Shown here: positions 10,159 to 19,618 of the stretch, in pieces | How the letters are laid out: every line of letters begins with the position of its first letter | How positions within the stretch are numbered: the stretch's first letter is position 1 | Assembly (NCBI RefSeq): GCF_022179545.1 | Contig: NZ_AP025518.1 | Coordinates: 4,092,001 to 4,156,000 of the forward strand | Reading direction: 5' to 3' | From: Mycolicibacterium fortuitum subsp. fortuitum | GTDB lineage: Bacteria > Actinomycetota > Actinomycetes > Mycobacteriales > Mycobacteriaceae | DNA: 64,000 nt | Notes under the pieces: generated by a model | What the model saw: only the letters and a program-made list of their open reading frames with translations | Database searches by the model: none | What the model was told of the DNA's origin: nothing | Position numbers and translations under genes: made by a program

Positions 10159-11045
10159 CAGTTCAGCTTCAGCTCGCCGGCCGCCCTGACCTGGTCGGAC
10201 TGGTGTTTGAGCACCACACCGAGGGTGGCGGCGATCATCTCGTCGTCGATGGTGTCCAGACCCAGGGCCAGCACGGTGCGGCCCCAGTCGATGGTCTCGG
10301 CCACCGACGGCACCTTCTTGAGTTGCATCCCGCGCATCACGCCGATGATCTTCACGAGCTCTGAGGCGATGTGCTCGGGCAGTTCGGGGACCCGCGACAG
10401 CAGGATGCGCCGCTCCAGATCCGGATCCGGGAAGTCGATGTGCAGGAACAGGCAGCGACGCTTGAGCGCCTCGGAGAGCTCACGGGTGGCGTTCGAGGTG
10501 AGCACCACGAACGGCGGCCGTTCGGCGGTGATCGTGCCGAGTTCCGGGACGGTGACCGCGAAGTCGGACAACACCTCCAGCAGCAGGCCCTCGATCTCGA
10601 TGTCGGCCTTGTCGGTCTCGTCGACCAGCAGCACGGTCGGGTCGGTGCGCTTGATCGCGGTCAGGAGTGGGCGGGTCAGCAGGAACTCCTCGCTGAACAC
10701 GTCCATCTTGGTCTGGTCCCAGTCGCCGCCGTTCGCGTTCTGCCCGGCCTGGATCCGCAGGATCTGCTTGGCGTGGTTCCACTCGTAGAGCGCACGGGCC
10801 TCGTCGACGCCCTCGTAGCACTGCAGCCGCACCAGCTCCGAGCCCGTTGAGGCGGCCACCGCGCGGGCGAGCTCGGTCTTGCCGACACCGGCGGGACCCT
10901 CCACCAGCAACGGCTTACCCAGCCGGTCGGCGAGGAAAACGGCTGTCGCAGTGGCGGTATCGGGCAGATAGCCGGTCTCCGCCAAGCGCCGCGCGACATC
11001 GTCGATGTCGGCGAACAACGGAGCGGGGCGAGCGGGCACGCTCAT
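10158..11045 (-). CDS. MoxR-family AAA+ ATPase
   Basis: A 295-residue MoxR-type ATPase, the positional match of Rv2426c. Walker A is GPAGVGKTELARA near residue 40, Walker B is TVLLVDETDKAD, and sensor 1 follows as PPFVVLTSNATRELSEALKRR. MoxR proteins remodel or load cofactors into partner proteins together with VWA proteins, and the downstream gene encodes one with a one-base stop/start overlap. The ATG at 11045 lies 30 bases after the proA stop, so proA may be read on the same transcript. Confidence 0.88.
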   Translation of the reverse strand: MSVPARPAPLFADIDDVARRLAETGYLPDTATATAVFLADRLGKPLLVEGPAGVGKTELARAVAASTGSELVRLQCYEGVDEARALYEWNHAKQILRIQAGQNANGGDWDQTKMDVFSEEFLLTRPLLTAIKRTDPTVLLVDETDKADIEIEGLLLEVLSDFAVTVPELGTITAERPPFVVLTSNATRELSEALKRRCLFLHIDFPDPDLERRILLSRVPELPEHIASELVKIIGVMRGMQLKKVPSVAETIDWGRTVLALGLDTIDDEMIAATLGVVLKHQSDQVRAAGELKLN

Positions 11046-11075
11046 GTGGTCTCCTGGTCTGTATCTGGTCGGCGG

Positions 11076-12341
11076 TTACGCCGGGCGGGTCTGACCGTCT
11101 CCCCACACGATCCATTTGGTCGAGGTCAGTTCGGGCAGCCCCATCGGTCCGCGGGCGTGCAGCTTCTGGGTGGAGATGCCGATCTCGGCGCCGAAACCGA
11201 ACTGCTCTCCGTCGGTGAACGCGGTGGACGCGTTGACCATCACCGCGGCCGCATCCACCTGTTCGGTGAAACGCTGGGCCGCAGCAAGATCTGTTGCCAC
11301 GATGGCCTCGGTGTGCCCGGTGCCGTAGGTGTTGATATGGCTGATCGCGCCGTCGACGCCATCGACGAGTGCGACGGCGATATCCATCGAGAGGAACTCG
11401 GTGTGCAGCTCCTCGTCGCTCGGATCGGCGTGCACGGTCACCCCGGCCTCGCGTAGCGCGGCGGTCAACCGTGGCAGCGCACTCGCCTCGAGCGCCTTGT
11501 CGACCAGCAGGGTCTCTGCGGCATTGCAGACACTGGGGCGGCGGGTCTTGGAGTTCAACAGGATCTTCTCGGCCAGGTCGATGTCGGCCGAGGAGTGAAC
11601 GTAGACATGGCAGTTGCCGACACCGGTCTCGATGGTGGGCACCTGCGCGTCGCGCACCACGGCCTCGATCAGCCCGGCTCCACCGCGCGGGATCACCACA
11701 TCGACCAGGCCGCGGGCCCGGATCAGGTGGGTGACACTGGCGCGGTCGTGGCTGGGCAGCAGTTGCACCGCGTCCAGTGGCAAGCCCTCCAACTCCAGCG
11801 CCGCACGCAAGGCTGTGACCAGTGCCTGATTGGAACGGGCGGCCGACGAACTGCCGCGCAACAGGGCGGCGTTACCGGATTTGAGCGTGAGCCCGAACGC
11901 GTCCACCGTGACATTGGGGCGCCCCTCGTAGACCATGCCCACCACGCCGAGCGGCACCCGCTGCTGACGCAGTTGCAGGCCGTTGGGCAGGGTGCGTCCC
12001 TGCAGAACCTCGCCGACCGGATCCGGCAACCCGGCGACCTGGCGCAGCCCGGCTGCGATGCCGTCGACCCGCTGAGGGTTGAGCGCCAACCGGTCCAGCA
12101 TCGCCTCGGGAGTTCCGGCTTCCCGAGCGGCCTCCACGTCGGCGGCGTTGGCAGCCAGGATTTCGTGAACATGGGCCAGCACGCTGTCGGCCGCCGCATG
12201 CAGCGCCCGGTTCTTTGTCGCGGCGCTCACGGTGCCGAGGACGCGAGCGGCGACACGTGCCCGACGCGCGGCCTCATGCACCTGCTCACGCAGGTCCGCC
12301 TGTGGCACCGCAGTCGTCGAAGACTCTGTCTGAACGCTCAT
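11076..12341 (-). CDS. proA: Gamma-glutamyl phosphate reductase
   Basis: ProA reduces gamma-glutamyl phosphate to glutamate semialdehyde in proline synthesis. The 421-residue protein has the aldehyde-dehydrogenase fold. The catalytic Cys is in [14 protein letters not shown], and the family segment [20 protein letters not shown] is present. The C-terminus [20 protein letters not shown] is typical. proB lies about 10 kb away at 22467-23567, as in other mycobacteria, so the two steps are not in one operon. Confidence 0.94.
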   Translation of the reverse strand: MSVQTESSTTAVPQADLREQVHEAARRARVAARVLGTVSAATKNRALHAAADSVLAHVHEILAANAADVEAAREAGTPEAMLDRLALNPQRVDGIAAGLRQVAGLPDPVGEVLQGRTLPNGLQLRQQRVPLGVVGMVYEGRPNVTVDAFGLTLKSGNAALLRGSSSAARSNQALVTALRAALELEGLPLDAVQLLPSHDRASVTHLIRARGLVDVVIPRGGAGLIEAVVRDAQVPTIETGVGNCHVYVHSSADIDLAEKILLNSKTRRPSVCNAAETLLVDKALEASALPRLTAALREAGVTVHADPSDEELHTEFLSMDIAVALVDGVDGAISHINTYGTGHTEAIVATDLAAAQRFTEQVDAAAVMVNASTAFTDGEQFGFGAEIGISTQKLHARGPMGLPELTSTKWIVWGDGQTRPA

Positions 12342-12365
12342 CTAGCCAGCGTATCGGAGGAGTTC

Positions 12366-12391
12366 AGCGCCTTCGACAGGTGTCAGGCGCT
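12366..12391. promoter_or_regulatory. Inverted repeat between divergent proA and sugar kinase genes
   Basis: AGCGCCT (12366-12372) pairs with AGGCGCT (12385-12391), and inside it GACA pairs with TGTC. The dyad lies in the 83-base gap between two divergent starts, so it is more likely an operator or leader hairpin than a terminator. No regulator can be named. Confidence 0.4.
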
Positions 12392-12424
12392 AAAAACACC
12401 GCAGCCCGGTTAGCCTTTTGAGCT

Positions 12425-13285
12425 ATGGCCGCTGCGCGGGTTTGCGTCGTCGGGAGCATCAACGCCGATCTCACGTTCACCGTCGGTGCGCTGCCGCGTC
12501 CGGGGCAGACCGTGCTCGCGTCGTCACTGTCGTCGGCGCCTGGGGGCAAGGGCGGTAACCAGGCGGTGGCGGCCGCGCGGGCCGGTGCCGAGGTCGCGTT
12601 GGTGGCCGCGGTCGGAGATGACGCCGCCGGCACCAACCTGCGCGAGCACCTGCAGGCCAACGGTGTGGCGACCGATTCCGTCACATGCGTGCCCGGCCCG
12701 AGCGGATCGGCCGCGATCCTGGTCGACACGATCGGCGAGAACTGCATTGTGGTGGCACCGGGCGCCAACTCTCGCCTCGAGGTGGATTCCGAAGCGGCAC
12801 GCACGGCGATCGTGTGGAGCGAGGTCGTGCTGATCCAGTTGGAGATCCCGGTGACGACAGCGATCTCGGCGGCCAGGCTGGCGCGGGCCGCCGGCGCGGT
12901 GGTGATGCTCAACGCGTCGCCGGGCGGTACCGCCGCCCATGAGCTGCTCGCGTTGTCCGAACTGGTCGACGTGGTGGTGGTGAATGAAACCGAGGCCGCC
13001 GAGTGGCACTGGCCGGTGCGGCATCTGGTGATCACGCGGGGTGCGCGAGGCGCCAGCTACCTGGGCACCGACGAGCGCTTCGACGTGCCTGCACCCGCGG
13101 TACGGGCACTCGACACCGCAGGGGCCGGCGACGTGTTCGCCGGGGTGTTGGCCGCGGGCTGGACCGCCGGCCACGAATCCGCGCTCCGGCGCGCATGCGC
13201 GGCCGGGGCGTTGGCCACCCTGGTGCGCGGAGCCGGCGATTGCGCCCCGTCGGCTGCCGACATCGATGCCGTCCTGACGCACTGA
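12425..13285 (+). CDS. rbsK: Ribokinase-like PfkB-family sugar kinase
   Basis: A 286-residue PfkB-family kinase, the positional match of Rv2436. The N-terminal substrate part reads VVGSINADLTFTV then GGKGGNQAVAAARAGA, which is the ribokinase form. The C-terminal catalytic motif is DTAGAGDVFAGVLAAG with the base Asp. Ribokinase makes ribose 5-phosphate from ribose; no ribose transporter genes are adjacent, so the substrate is inferred. A TAGCCT hexamer ends eight bases before the ATG, which suggests a leaderless or nearly leaderless mRNA. Confidence 0.85.
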   Translation: MAAARVCVVGSINADLTFTVGALPRPGQTVLASSLSSAPGGKGGNQAVAAARAGAEVALVAAVGDDAAGTNLREHLQANGVATDSVTCVPGPSGSAAILVDTIGENCIVVAPGANSRLEVDSEAARTAIVWSEVVLIQLEIPVTTAISAARLARAAGAVVMLNASPGGTAAHELLALSELVDVVVVNETEAAEWHWPVRHLVITRGARGASYLGTDERFDVPAPAVRALDTAGAGDVFAGVLAAGWTAGHESALRRACAAGALATLVRGAGDCAPSAADIDAVLTH

Positions 13286-13329
13286 CACGACCAACTGAAG
13301 CCGATACCGTTGGCGTTATAGTCGCCGTC

Positions 13330-14154
13330 ATGACCCAGGGAAACACTCCTCGACCACCCGACGGCGACTGGCTTGGCACCCCCTACCTGAGGTTCGAGCG
13401 GCGTGGCCCGTTCGGCGTGGTCACCCTGGACCGGCCCGAGGCTCGCAATGCGATGACGCCGGCCATGTACTTCGGCATCCGCTACGCCGTCACCCACGTC
13501 GAGGCGGACCCCGACCTGGCCGGCCTGCTCATCACGGGGACGGGAGACGTGTTCGCGCCCGGCGGCGACCTCGGGGGCGGCAACGGCGTCGACGACTGGA
13601 TGAGTTTCGGCTCGGCCCTGTCGATGGACGTCACCCCGTTCGAAACCCTGCGCCAATCGGTCAAACCGGTGGTGAGCGCGGTCAACGGGTTGTGCCAGGG
13701 CGGCGGATTGCAGATCGCGATCTGCAGTGACATGGCCGTGGTGAGCGACCGCGCCACGTTCCGCGTGCCGGAGTTGTACCGCGGTATCGCCGACACCTAC
13801 TACAGCCAGATGCTGGCCCGCCTGATCGGGCCCGTGCGCACCCGCGACCTGATGTTCACCGGCCGCACGCTCAGCGCGCAGGAGGCGGTCGACTGGGGCA
13901 TGGTTGCCCGAGTGGTCCCGCACGACGAATTACTCACTGCCGCAAACGAAGTGCTCGCCCAATGCTGCCGGACCGCGCCGCGGGCCCGCGGCGTGGTCAA
14001 ATCCAGCTTGGACAGCTACCTGGGCCTCTACGACCGGATCGGCATGAAGGCCAGCTACAGCGGCGACGAGGCCGTCGAGGGATTCCGCGCGTTCAAGGCG
14101 CGCCGCTCCCCGGAGTGGGTCCATCCGGACCTGCGCGCCGAGGGCCGACTCTAA
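13330..14154 (+). CDS. Enoyl-CoA hydratase/isomerase family protein
   Basis: The 274-residue crotonase-fold protein has FGVVTLDRPEARNAMTPAMY at the N-terminus, the oxyanion-hole segment GTGDVFAPGGDLGGG and SAVNGLCQGGGLQIAICSD. It belongs to fatty-acid or side-chain beta-oxidation; the substrate is not known. The ATG at 13330 is supported by a TATAGT hexamer at 13317-13322, seven bases upstream, as for a leaderless transcript. The frame is open further upstream through the kinase gene, but that part is a shadow. Its TAA overlaps the stop codon of the convergent hydrolase gene. Confidence 0.85.
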   Translation: MTQGNTPRPPDGDWLGTPYLRFERRGPFGVVTLDRPEARNAMTPAMYFGIRYAVTHVEADPDLAGLLITGTGDVFAPGGDLGGGNGVDDWMSFGSALSMDVTPFETLRQSVKPVVSAVNGLCQGGGLQIAICSDMAVVSDRATFRVPELYRGIADTYYSQMLARLIGPVRTRDLMFTGRTLSAQEAVDWGMVARVVPHDELLTAANEVLAQCCRTAPRARGVVKSSLDSYLGLYDRIGMKASYSGDEAVEGFRAFKARRSPEWVHPDLRAEGRL

Positions 14155-16811
14155 ACGCTGACCAGGTCTTCCCTGGCAGCCGTCGCGGGCTGCACACCGG
14201 CTCCGGGCCCCGCGGTCGGCAGCGAGACCTCTACACCGGAAATGTCGATGACGCCGAACTGGGTGAAGTTGAGGAATGGCGTCGCCGAAGTGGTGATCTG
14301 CACCGTGGCGGTGTGTCCGGGCTCCAGCGTGTAGGCCACGGCCTCCATCGGAATGGTGACGGTGTGCTCCTTGCCGTCGAGCGTGACCGGAATCGGTGTG
14401 ACCACGTTGCCGATCACCTGCCCGGTCTGATCGTCGACGATCTGGGCGTAGACGTGGCGGCTGGTGCCGATGCCGGAGTAGGTCATCGTCAGCTCGGGCG
14501 CACCGACGATCTGGGTGGCGCTGCCCGACGGCGCGGTCACCTTGAGGTTCACCGCGTTGGCGGCTTTTGTGCCGTCCCCGAGGCCGAACGGGATCCCCGC
14601 CGCGCCGGGTCCGGAACCGCCGAGGATCGGCACGATGCCGAGCAGGCCGCCGCTGCCCGACGCGGTGACCGGGGTCCCGGTGAAATTCGGGTCGGTCGGC
14701 AGGAGGTCGGACGTGTAGTGATCGCCGTTCTGGTCGATCCACTGGAACTTCGGTAGGTCATCGTCCAGGGCTTCGCCCTTGTGCTTGACGTAGGTGTCCA
14801 GCCAGCTCATCGTCGCGGTTTCGACCATCTCGGTACTGTCGCCGGGCGGGGTCTCGCAGTTGCCGTGACCGCCGCAGAACCACACCATCTTCACCGGCAC
14901 GCCGTTGGCGTCGAGGATCTGCGCGTTGTCCATCGCCTGCTGCAGCGGGAACAACACGTCGACGGTGCCCTGGATGATCAGCGTCGGCGCGGTGACCTTG
15001 TTGACCAGTGCGGTCGGGCCACTGCCGGCCAGCAGGGCCTGCTGCTCGGGTGTCAGGATGCCCAGCAGCCCACCGGTCAAGATGCCGCTGTACAGCTGGC
15101 TGTTGATGTTCGCCCCCGACGTCACCAACGACAGCAGCAGCAGCGCCGCATACGACGTCTTGAACGCCCCGTTGGGGTAGAGCGAGCTGTTCAGCGAGTT
15201 CCACGAGATCGTCGGCACGATCGCGTCGATCCGGTTGTCGGTGCCCGCGGCCACCCACTGGATGCCTCCGCCGTACGAGGGGCCCACCATGCCCATCCGC
15301 GGATCATTGGCGGCGTCGAGCTGTGTCCCGGGCCGTGTGGCGACGTAGTCGATCAGGGCTGACACGTCGCGGCCCTCGAAGAACGGATTGTCTAGCTGCA
15401 GGATCCCACCCGAGTCGTGCTCGCCGCGCGAATCCCAGGTGACGACGTTGTAGCCCGCATTGCGGAAAGTGCCGACGCCGGACGCGCCGCCGGAGTACGG
15501 GTTCGTGTCGCCCGCACTGGACAGCCCGGCGCCGCTGAAGATGGTCGGCGCCTCATCCCCCGCCTGAAGGCCCGACGCCGGGAAGTAGTTCATGCTGATC
15601 GGAGTGCCGTCGAAGGACGTCACCTTGACCGTGTAGGCGACCGGGGTGCCCGCCGGCGCCAGCGCACCGACGTCCACGTTGATGTCCACCGTCTCCGACC
15701 TGCCGATGAGCGGCGCCAGCAGGTCGTTGACGATCGGTACCTGATGCACGATCACCAGCACCTGCGGCACGAACGATCCCACGATCGGAATCTGTTGCAG
15801 CGCTGCATCAAAGGCGGTGGTCTCGGCGACCAGGACGGTGAACTTCTCTGTGCCGCCGCTGTCGACGACGGTGGCATAGGGCAGGAATGTGAAGGTGCCG
15901 TTGGCCGAGTTGAGCCGGACCTTGCCGCCCGCGCTCGGGTCACCGATCACGGTGTAGGTGAGCGGCAGGCCACTGGCCGACGTAGCCCCGGTGGCGCCGT
16001 GGATGATGCCGTCGGTGATGCCTACCGTGGGAGCGGCGGTGATGCCGCCGGTGGCGGTGATGGACGGAGCGACGGCCGCGGTGGAGAACTCCCGGCGCGC
16101 GGCGGCCAGCAGAACCCATTCCGCGGGCGAATCAGTCGAGGGTGCGGTCGGCGAGTTTCCGGCCAGCGTCCCGGCGATGTCATCGACCACGGTCTCGATC
16201 AGGCTCCGCACGGGAGTCACCGCAGCAGGGACGGTCTCGACCTTTACCGCCGCCGTGGCCGCGGTGGCCGGCGCCGGATCGGCCGCACCCGTGTCGACGG
16301 TCTCGATCGCGGAGGCGTGATCACGCAATGGGCGCGGCAGAGTCGGCTCGGCCGAGGACACGCCGCGCACCGGGACCTCGCCCTGCCCGGTCGCCTTGGG
16401 TTTGCCGACAGCCGGGGCATCCTGCCCGGTGTCGCTGCCGCCGTGCCGGTTCAGACCGGCTTCGATCTTGGTCTGCGCCTGCGTCAGCCGGCCGGTGATC
16501 GACTGCACGACATCGGACTTCGGCGTCGTAGAGCTCATGCGATGGCGACCGGGCTCACCGAGCTGGGCCGCCCGGTCCCTGATCGCCGCACGTACCGCGG
16601 TCTGCCGCAGCGAGCGGGCGCTCTGCCGGTCCTTGGCTGGGCCTTTCTTGGTCGCGGGGGCGGATGGGGATTCCGAGGACGCATCGCTGGAGCCCGGGGA
16701 TGCCGATGCCACCGGCGCACCGAGCACTTGCCCACCCAGAACGACGGCCGACCCGACTCCCAGCGCGACCGCCAATCCGCCTACCCGACCGACGTACTTC
16801 CCAGCACCCAA
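14151..16811 (-). CDS. Large secreted alpha/beta hydrolase with long linker
   Basis: This 886-residue exported protein begins with a signal sequence (hydrophobic VGGLAVALGVGSAVVLGGQV followed by APVASASPG). A long Ala/Thr/Pro/Ser-rich linker follows, then a cadherin- or Ig-like strand region (GGKVRLNSANGTFTFLP). Next is a CocE/PepX-like alpha/beta hydrolase with a GPSYGGG nucleophile elbow, Asp in GTVDVLFP and His in FCGGHGNCE. A C-terminal beta domain closes the protein. Mycobacteria carry several of these linker-plus-hydrolase proteins of unknown substrate. The start is a TTG at 16811 with an excellent AGGAGGT site five bases before. Its stop overlaps that of the enoyl-CoA hydratase. Confidence 0.82.
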   Translation of the reverse strand: MGAGKYVGRVGGLAVALGVGSAVVLGGQVLGAPVASASPGSSDASSESPSAPATKKGPAKDRQSARSLRQTAVRAAIRDRAAQLGEPGRHRMSSTTPKSDVVQSITGRLTQAQTKIEAGLNRHGGSDTGQDAPAVGKPKATGQGEVPVRGVSSAEPTLPRPLRDHASAIETVDTGAADPAPATAATAAVKVETVPAAVTPVRSLIETVVDDIAGTLAGNSPTAPSTDSPAEWVLLAAARREFSTAAVAPSITATGGITAAPTVGITDGIIHGATGATSASGLPLTYTVIGDPSAGGKVRLNSANGTFTFLPYATVVDSGGTEKFTVLVAETTAFDAALQQIPIVGSFVPQVLVIVHQVPIVNDLLAPLIGRSETVDINVDVGALAPAGTPVAYTVKVTSFDGTPISMNYFPASGLQAGDEAPTIFSGAGLSSAGDTNPYSGGASGVGTFRNAGYNVVTWDSRGEHDSGGILQLDNPFFEGRDVSALIDYVATRPGTQLDAANDPRMGMVGPSYGGGIQWVAAGTDNRIDAIVPTISWNSLNSSLYPNGAFKTSYAALLLLSLVTSGANINSQLYSGILTGGLLGILTPEQQALLAGSGPTALVNKVTAPTLIIQGTVDVLFPLQQAMDNAQILDANGVPVKMVWFCGGHGNCETPPGDSTEMVETATMSWLDTYVKHKGEALDDDLPKFQWIDQNGDHYTSDLLPTDPNFTGTPVTASGSGGLLGIVPILGGSGPGAAGIPFGLGDGTKAANAVNLKVTAPSGSATQIVGAPELTMTYSGIGTSRHVYAQIVDDQTGQVIGNVVTPIPVTLDGKEHTVTIPMEAVAYTLEPGHTATVQITTSATPFLNFTQFGVIDISGVEVSLPTAGPGAGVQPATAAREDLVSV

Positions 16812-16831
16812 CGCGACCTCCTAGACCGACA

Positions 16832-16846
16832 TTCGGCGATGCCGAA
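16832..16846 (-). promoter_or_regulatory. Small hairpin in the leader of the secreted hydrolase gene
   Basis: TTCGGC and GCCGAA flank GAT, 21 bases upstream of the TTG start. It may be a leader hairpin or operator. Nothing else stands out in the 136-base gap to nadE. Confidence 0.3.
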
Positions 16847-16947
16847 CTGTGACCGGACGCACATTAGCGCCTCGGCGTGGCCCAGAAGGTTAGCTTGTCA
16901 ATTTTTTGCACCGTCAATTGGTTCCCGGTGCGCGGGACGTCCCGAAA

Positions 16948-18999
16948 CTACTGCTCAGGAATGTTCCGCTCGATCTCGTCGAGCCAGATCCGCGCCGACA
17001 TGTCCGACGGCGCCCGCCAGTCCCCGCGCGGCGAGAGGGCACCGCCGTGCGACACCTTGGGACCGTTGGGCAACGCCGACCTCTTGAACTGCGAGAAGGA
17101 GTAGAACCGCTGGGCGAACACCTGCAGCCAGTGCCGAATTTCTTTCAGCGAGTAGGCGGGGCGCTTGTCCTCGGGGAACCCGGCGGGCCAGTCACCGTGG
17201 GTCCGGTCGTGCCAGGCATGCCAGGCCAGGAACGCGACCTTCGACGGACGGAAGCCGTAGCGCAACACCTGGAACAACGAAAAGTCCTGCAGCGCATACG
17301 GTCCGACCTTTGCCTCGCTGCTCTGAATCTCCTCGTCCTCGCCGGTGGGCACCAGCTCCGGGGTGATCTCGGTGTCCAGCACCGATTGCAGCACCTCGTT
17401 GACCTCGCAGTCTTCACTGCCGAACTGGCCGGATGAGATCACCCACCGGATCAGATGCTGGATCAGGGTTTTGGGCACTCCGCCGTTGACGTTGTAGTGC
17501 GACATCTGGTCACCGACCCCGTAGGTCGACCAGCCCAGCGCCAGCTCGGACAGGTCGCCGGTGCCGAGCACGATGCCCCCGCGCTGATTGGCCAGCCGGA
17601 ACAGGTAATCGGTGCGCAGCCCCGCCTGGACGTTCTCGAACGTGACGTCGTAGACCTTTTCGCCGCGGCCGAATGGGTGGTCCATCTCGGTGAGCATCAA
17701 CTCGGCCGTCTGCTTGATGTCGATCTCTTGGAAGGTCACACCGAGCGCCTGACTCAACCGGATGGCATTGTTCTTGGTCCGGTCACCGGTGGCGAAGCCG
17801 GGCAGGGTGAACGCGAGAATGTCGCTGCGCGGACGGTTTTCCCGGTCCATCGCCCGCGCCGCCACGATCAGGGCATGGGTGGAATCCAGACCACCGGACA
17901 CCCCGATGACCACCTTCGGATATTTCAGCGCCCGTAGCCGTTGTTCGAGCCCGGAGACCTGGATGTTGTAGGCCTCATAGCAATCCTGTTGCAGCCGTGC
18001 CGGATCCGCCGGCACGAAGGGGAACCGCTCGATCTCGCGCAGCAACCCGATATCGCCGGTCGGCGGGTCGAGCTGGAACTCGATGCGCCGGAACGAATCC
18101 ACTTGGTCGCCATGATCTCTGGCGTTGTCGTCAAAGGTGCCCATCCGCAGCCGCTCGGAGCGCAACAGCTCCAGATCCACATCGGCCACCGAGCGCCGTT
18201 CCCCGCGCGGGAAACGCTCACTCTCGGCCAGCAGCAGTCCGTTCTCCCAGATCATCGTCTGACCGTCCCAGGCCAGGTCGGTGGTCGACTCCCCCTCGCC
18301 GGCCGCCGCATACACGTAGGCGGCCAGACACCGGGATGAAGCCGAACGGGCCAGCAGCGCACGGTCTTCGGCCCGGCCGACGGTGATCGGACTTCCCGAG
18401 AGGTTGGCCAGCACCGTGGCACCGGCCAGCGCGGCCTGCGCACTGGGCGGGATCGGGACGAACATGTCCTCGCAGATTTCGACGTGCAGGACCAGCCCCG
18501 GTACGTTGGAGGCCACGAACAGCAGGTCCGGACCGAACGGCACGTCGGCACCGGCCACGTGGATGGTGCCTCGCATGTCTGCGCCGGGTGCCATCTGCCT
18601 GCGCTCGTAGAACTCCCGATACGTCGGCAGATAAGACTTCGGAGCCACGCCGAGCACGGCTCCGCGGTGGATCACGACCGCCGTGTTGTAGATCCGGTGC
18701 CGGTACCGCAACGGCGCGCCGACCACCAGCACCGGCGTCAAGACCACCGACGCCGCGACGATTTCTATCAGCGCCTGCTCCACCGAATCCAGCAGCGCGT
18801 CCTGCATCACGATGTCGTCGATCGAGTACCCCGACAACGTCAGTTCAGGGAATACCGCGACGGCCACTCCGTCGTCGTGGCACGCCTGCGCCAGCCGGAG
18901 CACCGATTCCGCGTTCGCCGGCGGGTCCGCCAGCGCCGTGTGGTGAGTGCAGGCGGCAACCCGCGCGAAACCGTGTCGATAGGCGCTGTAGAAGTCCAT
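16948..18999 (-). CDS. nadE: Glutamine-dependent NAD synthetase
   Basis: This 683-residue enzyme amidates nicotinate adenine dinucleotide. The N-terminal nitrilase-type glutaminase domain has the Glu-Lys-Cys triad in FPELTLSGYS, PKSYLPTYREFYE and EICEDMF. The C-terminal synthetase domain has the ATP-binding loop GVSGGLDSTHAL and GTGDLSELALGWSTYG. The length matches the two-domain mycobacterial NadE (about 679). I chose the ATG at 18999 (MDFYSAYRHGF), which aligns with known mycobacterial starts. An ATG three codons upstream is possible. The much longer open frame to 19641 is a shadow of the divergent gene. Confidence 0.94.
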   Translation of the reverse strand: MDFYSAYRHGFARVAACTHHTALADPPANAESVLRLAQACHDDGVAVAVFPELTLSGYSIDDIVMQDALLDSVEQALIEIVAASVVLTPVLVVGAPLRYRHRIYNTAVVIHRGAVLGVAPKSYLPTYREFYERRQMAPGADMRGTIHVAGADVPFGPDLLFVASNVPGLVLHVEICEDMFVPIPPSAQAALAGATVLANLSGSPITVGRAEDRALLARSASSRCLAAYVYAAAGEGESTTDLAWDGQTMIWENGLLLAESERFPRGERRSVADVDLELLRSERLRMGTFDDNARDHGDQVDSFRRIEFQLDPPTGDIGLLREIERFPFVPADPARLQQDCYEAYNIQVSGLEQRLRALKYPKVVIGVSGGLDSTHALIVAARAMDRENRPRSDILAFTLPGFATGDRTKNNAIRLSQALGVTFQEIDIKQTAELMLTEMDHPFGRGEKVYDVTFENVQAGLRTDYLFRLANQRGGIVLGTGDLSELALGWSTYGVGDQMSHYNVNGGVPKTLIQHLIRWVISSGQFGSEDCEVNEVLQSVLDTEITPELVPTGEDEEIQSSEAKVGPYALQDFSLFQVLRYGFRPSKVAFLAWHAWHDRTHGDWPAGFPEDKRPAYSLKEIRHWLQVFAQRFYSFSQFKRSALPNGPKVSHGGALSPRGDWRAPSDMSARIWLDEIERNIPEQ

Positions 19000-19056
19000 C
19001 GCGCCCATTGTCACCCGAAAAGTGTCAAGATCGGGCCAGCGGGTACCAATTGAGGC

Positions 19057-19596
19057 ATGAGCGATACCGCACTGGTGGTTGTGGACATGCTCAACCACTA
19101 CCGGCACGAGGATGCCGAACAGCTGGCGCCCAATGTGTCGAAGATCGTCGATCCGCTGGTCGGGCTGATCGAGAACGCTCGGGACCGCGACGATGTCGAC
19201 CTGATCTACGTCAACGACAACCACGGCGATTTCACCGCACAGTTCAGCGACATCGTCGAGGCCGCGCTGGCCGGTGAGCACCCGGATCTGGTGCGCCCGA
19301 TCGTTCCTTCCGACGGTTGCCTGTTGCTGACCAAGGTGCGTCACAGTGTGTTCTATGCGACCGCCCTGGAGTATCTGCTGGGCCGGCTGGGCACCCGGCG
19401 GGTGATACTCGCCGGACAGGTGACCGAACAGTGCATCCTCTACAGCGCGCTGGACGCCTACGTTCGGCATCTCGAGGTGGTGATCCCGTCCGACGCGGTC
19501 GCACACATCGACGCGGGCCTGGGCGAGGCGGCGCTTCAGATGATGCGCCGCAACATGAGCGCCGAGATCGCGCCCGCCGCCAAGTGCCTGGACTGA
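19057..19596 (+). CDS. Isochorismatase-like cysteine hydrolase
   Basis: A 179-residue isochorismatase-fold protein with the expected triad: Asp in LVVVDMLNHY, Lys in LTKVRHSVFYAT and Cys in GQVTEQCILYSALDAYV. Relatives hydrolyse nicotinamide, ureas, N-carbamoyl compounds or isochorismate. It is divergent from nadE and just upstream of a sirtuin, which releases nicotinamide, so a nicotinamidase-like role is tempting. However, the metal-binding DxHxxxH motif of true PncA is not visible, so substrate is left open. Confidence 0.8.
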   Translation: MSDTALVVVDMLNHYRHEDAEQLAPNVSKIVDPLVGLIENARDRDDVDLIYVNDNHGDFTAQFSDIVEAALAGEHPDLVRPIVPSDGCLLLTKVRHSVFYATALEYLLGRLGTRRVILAGQVTEQCILYSALDAYVRHLEVVIPSDAVAHIDAGLGEAALQMMRRNMSAEIAPAAKCLD

Positions 19597-19618
19597 CGCG
19601 CGGCCTATCCTGGCGAGG

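Noticed and set aside
13003..13329. N-terminal extension of the enoyl-CoA hydratase
   Set aside because: Overlaps the kinase gene out of frame; ATG 13330 has a leaderless promoter.
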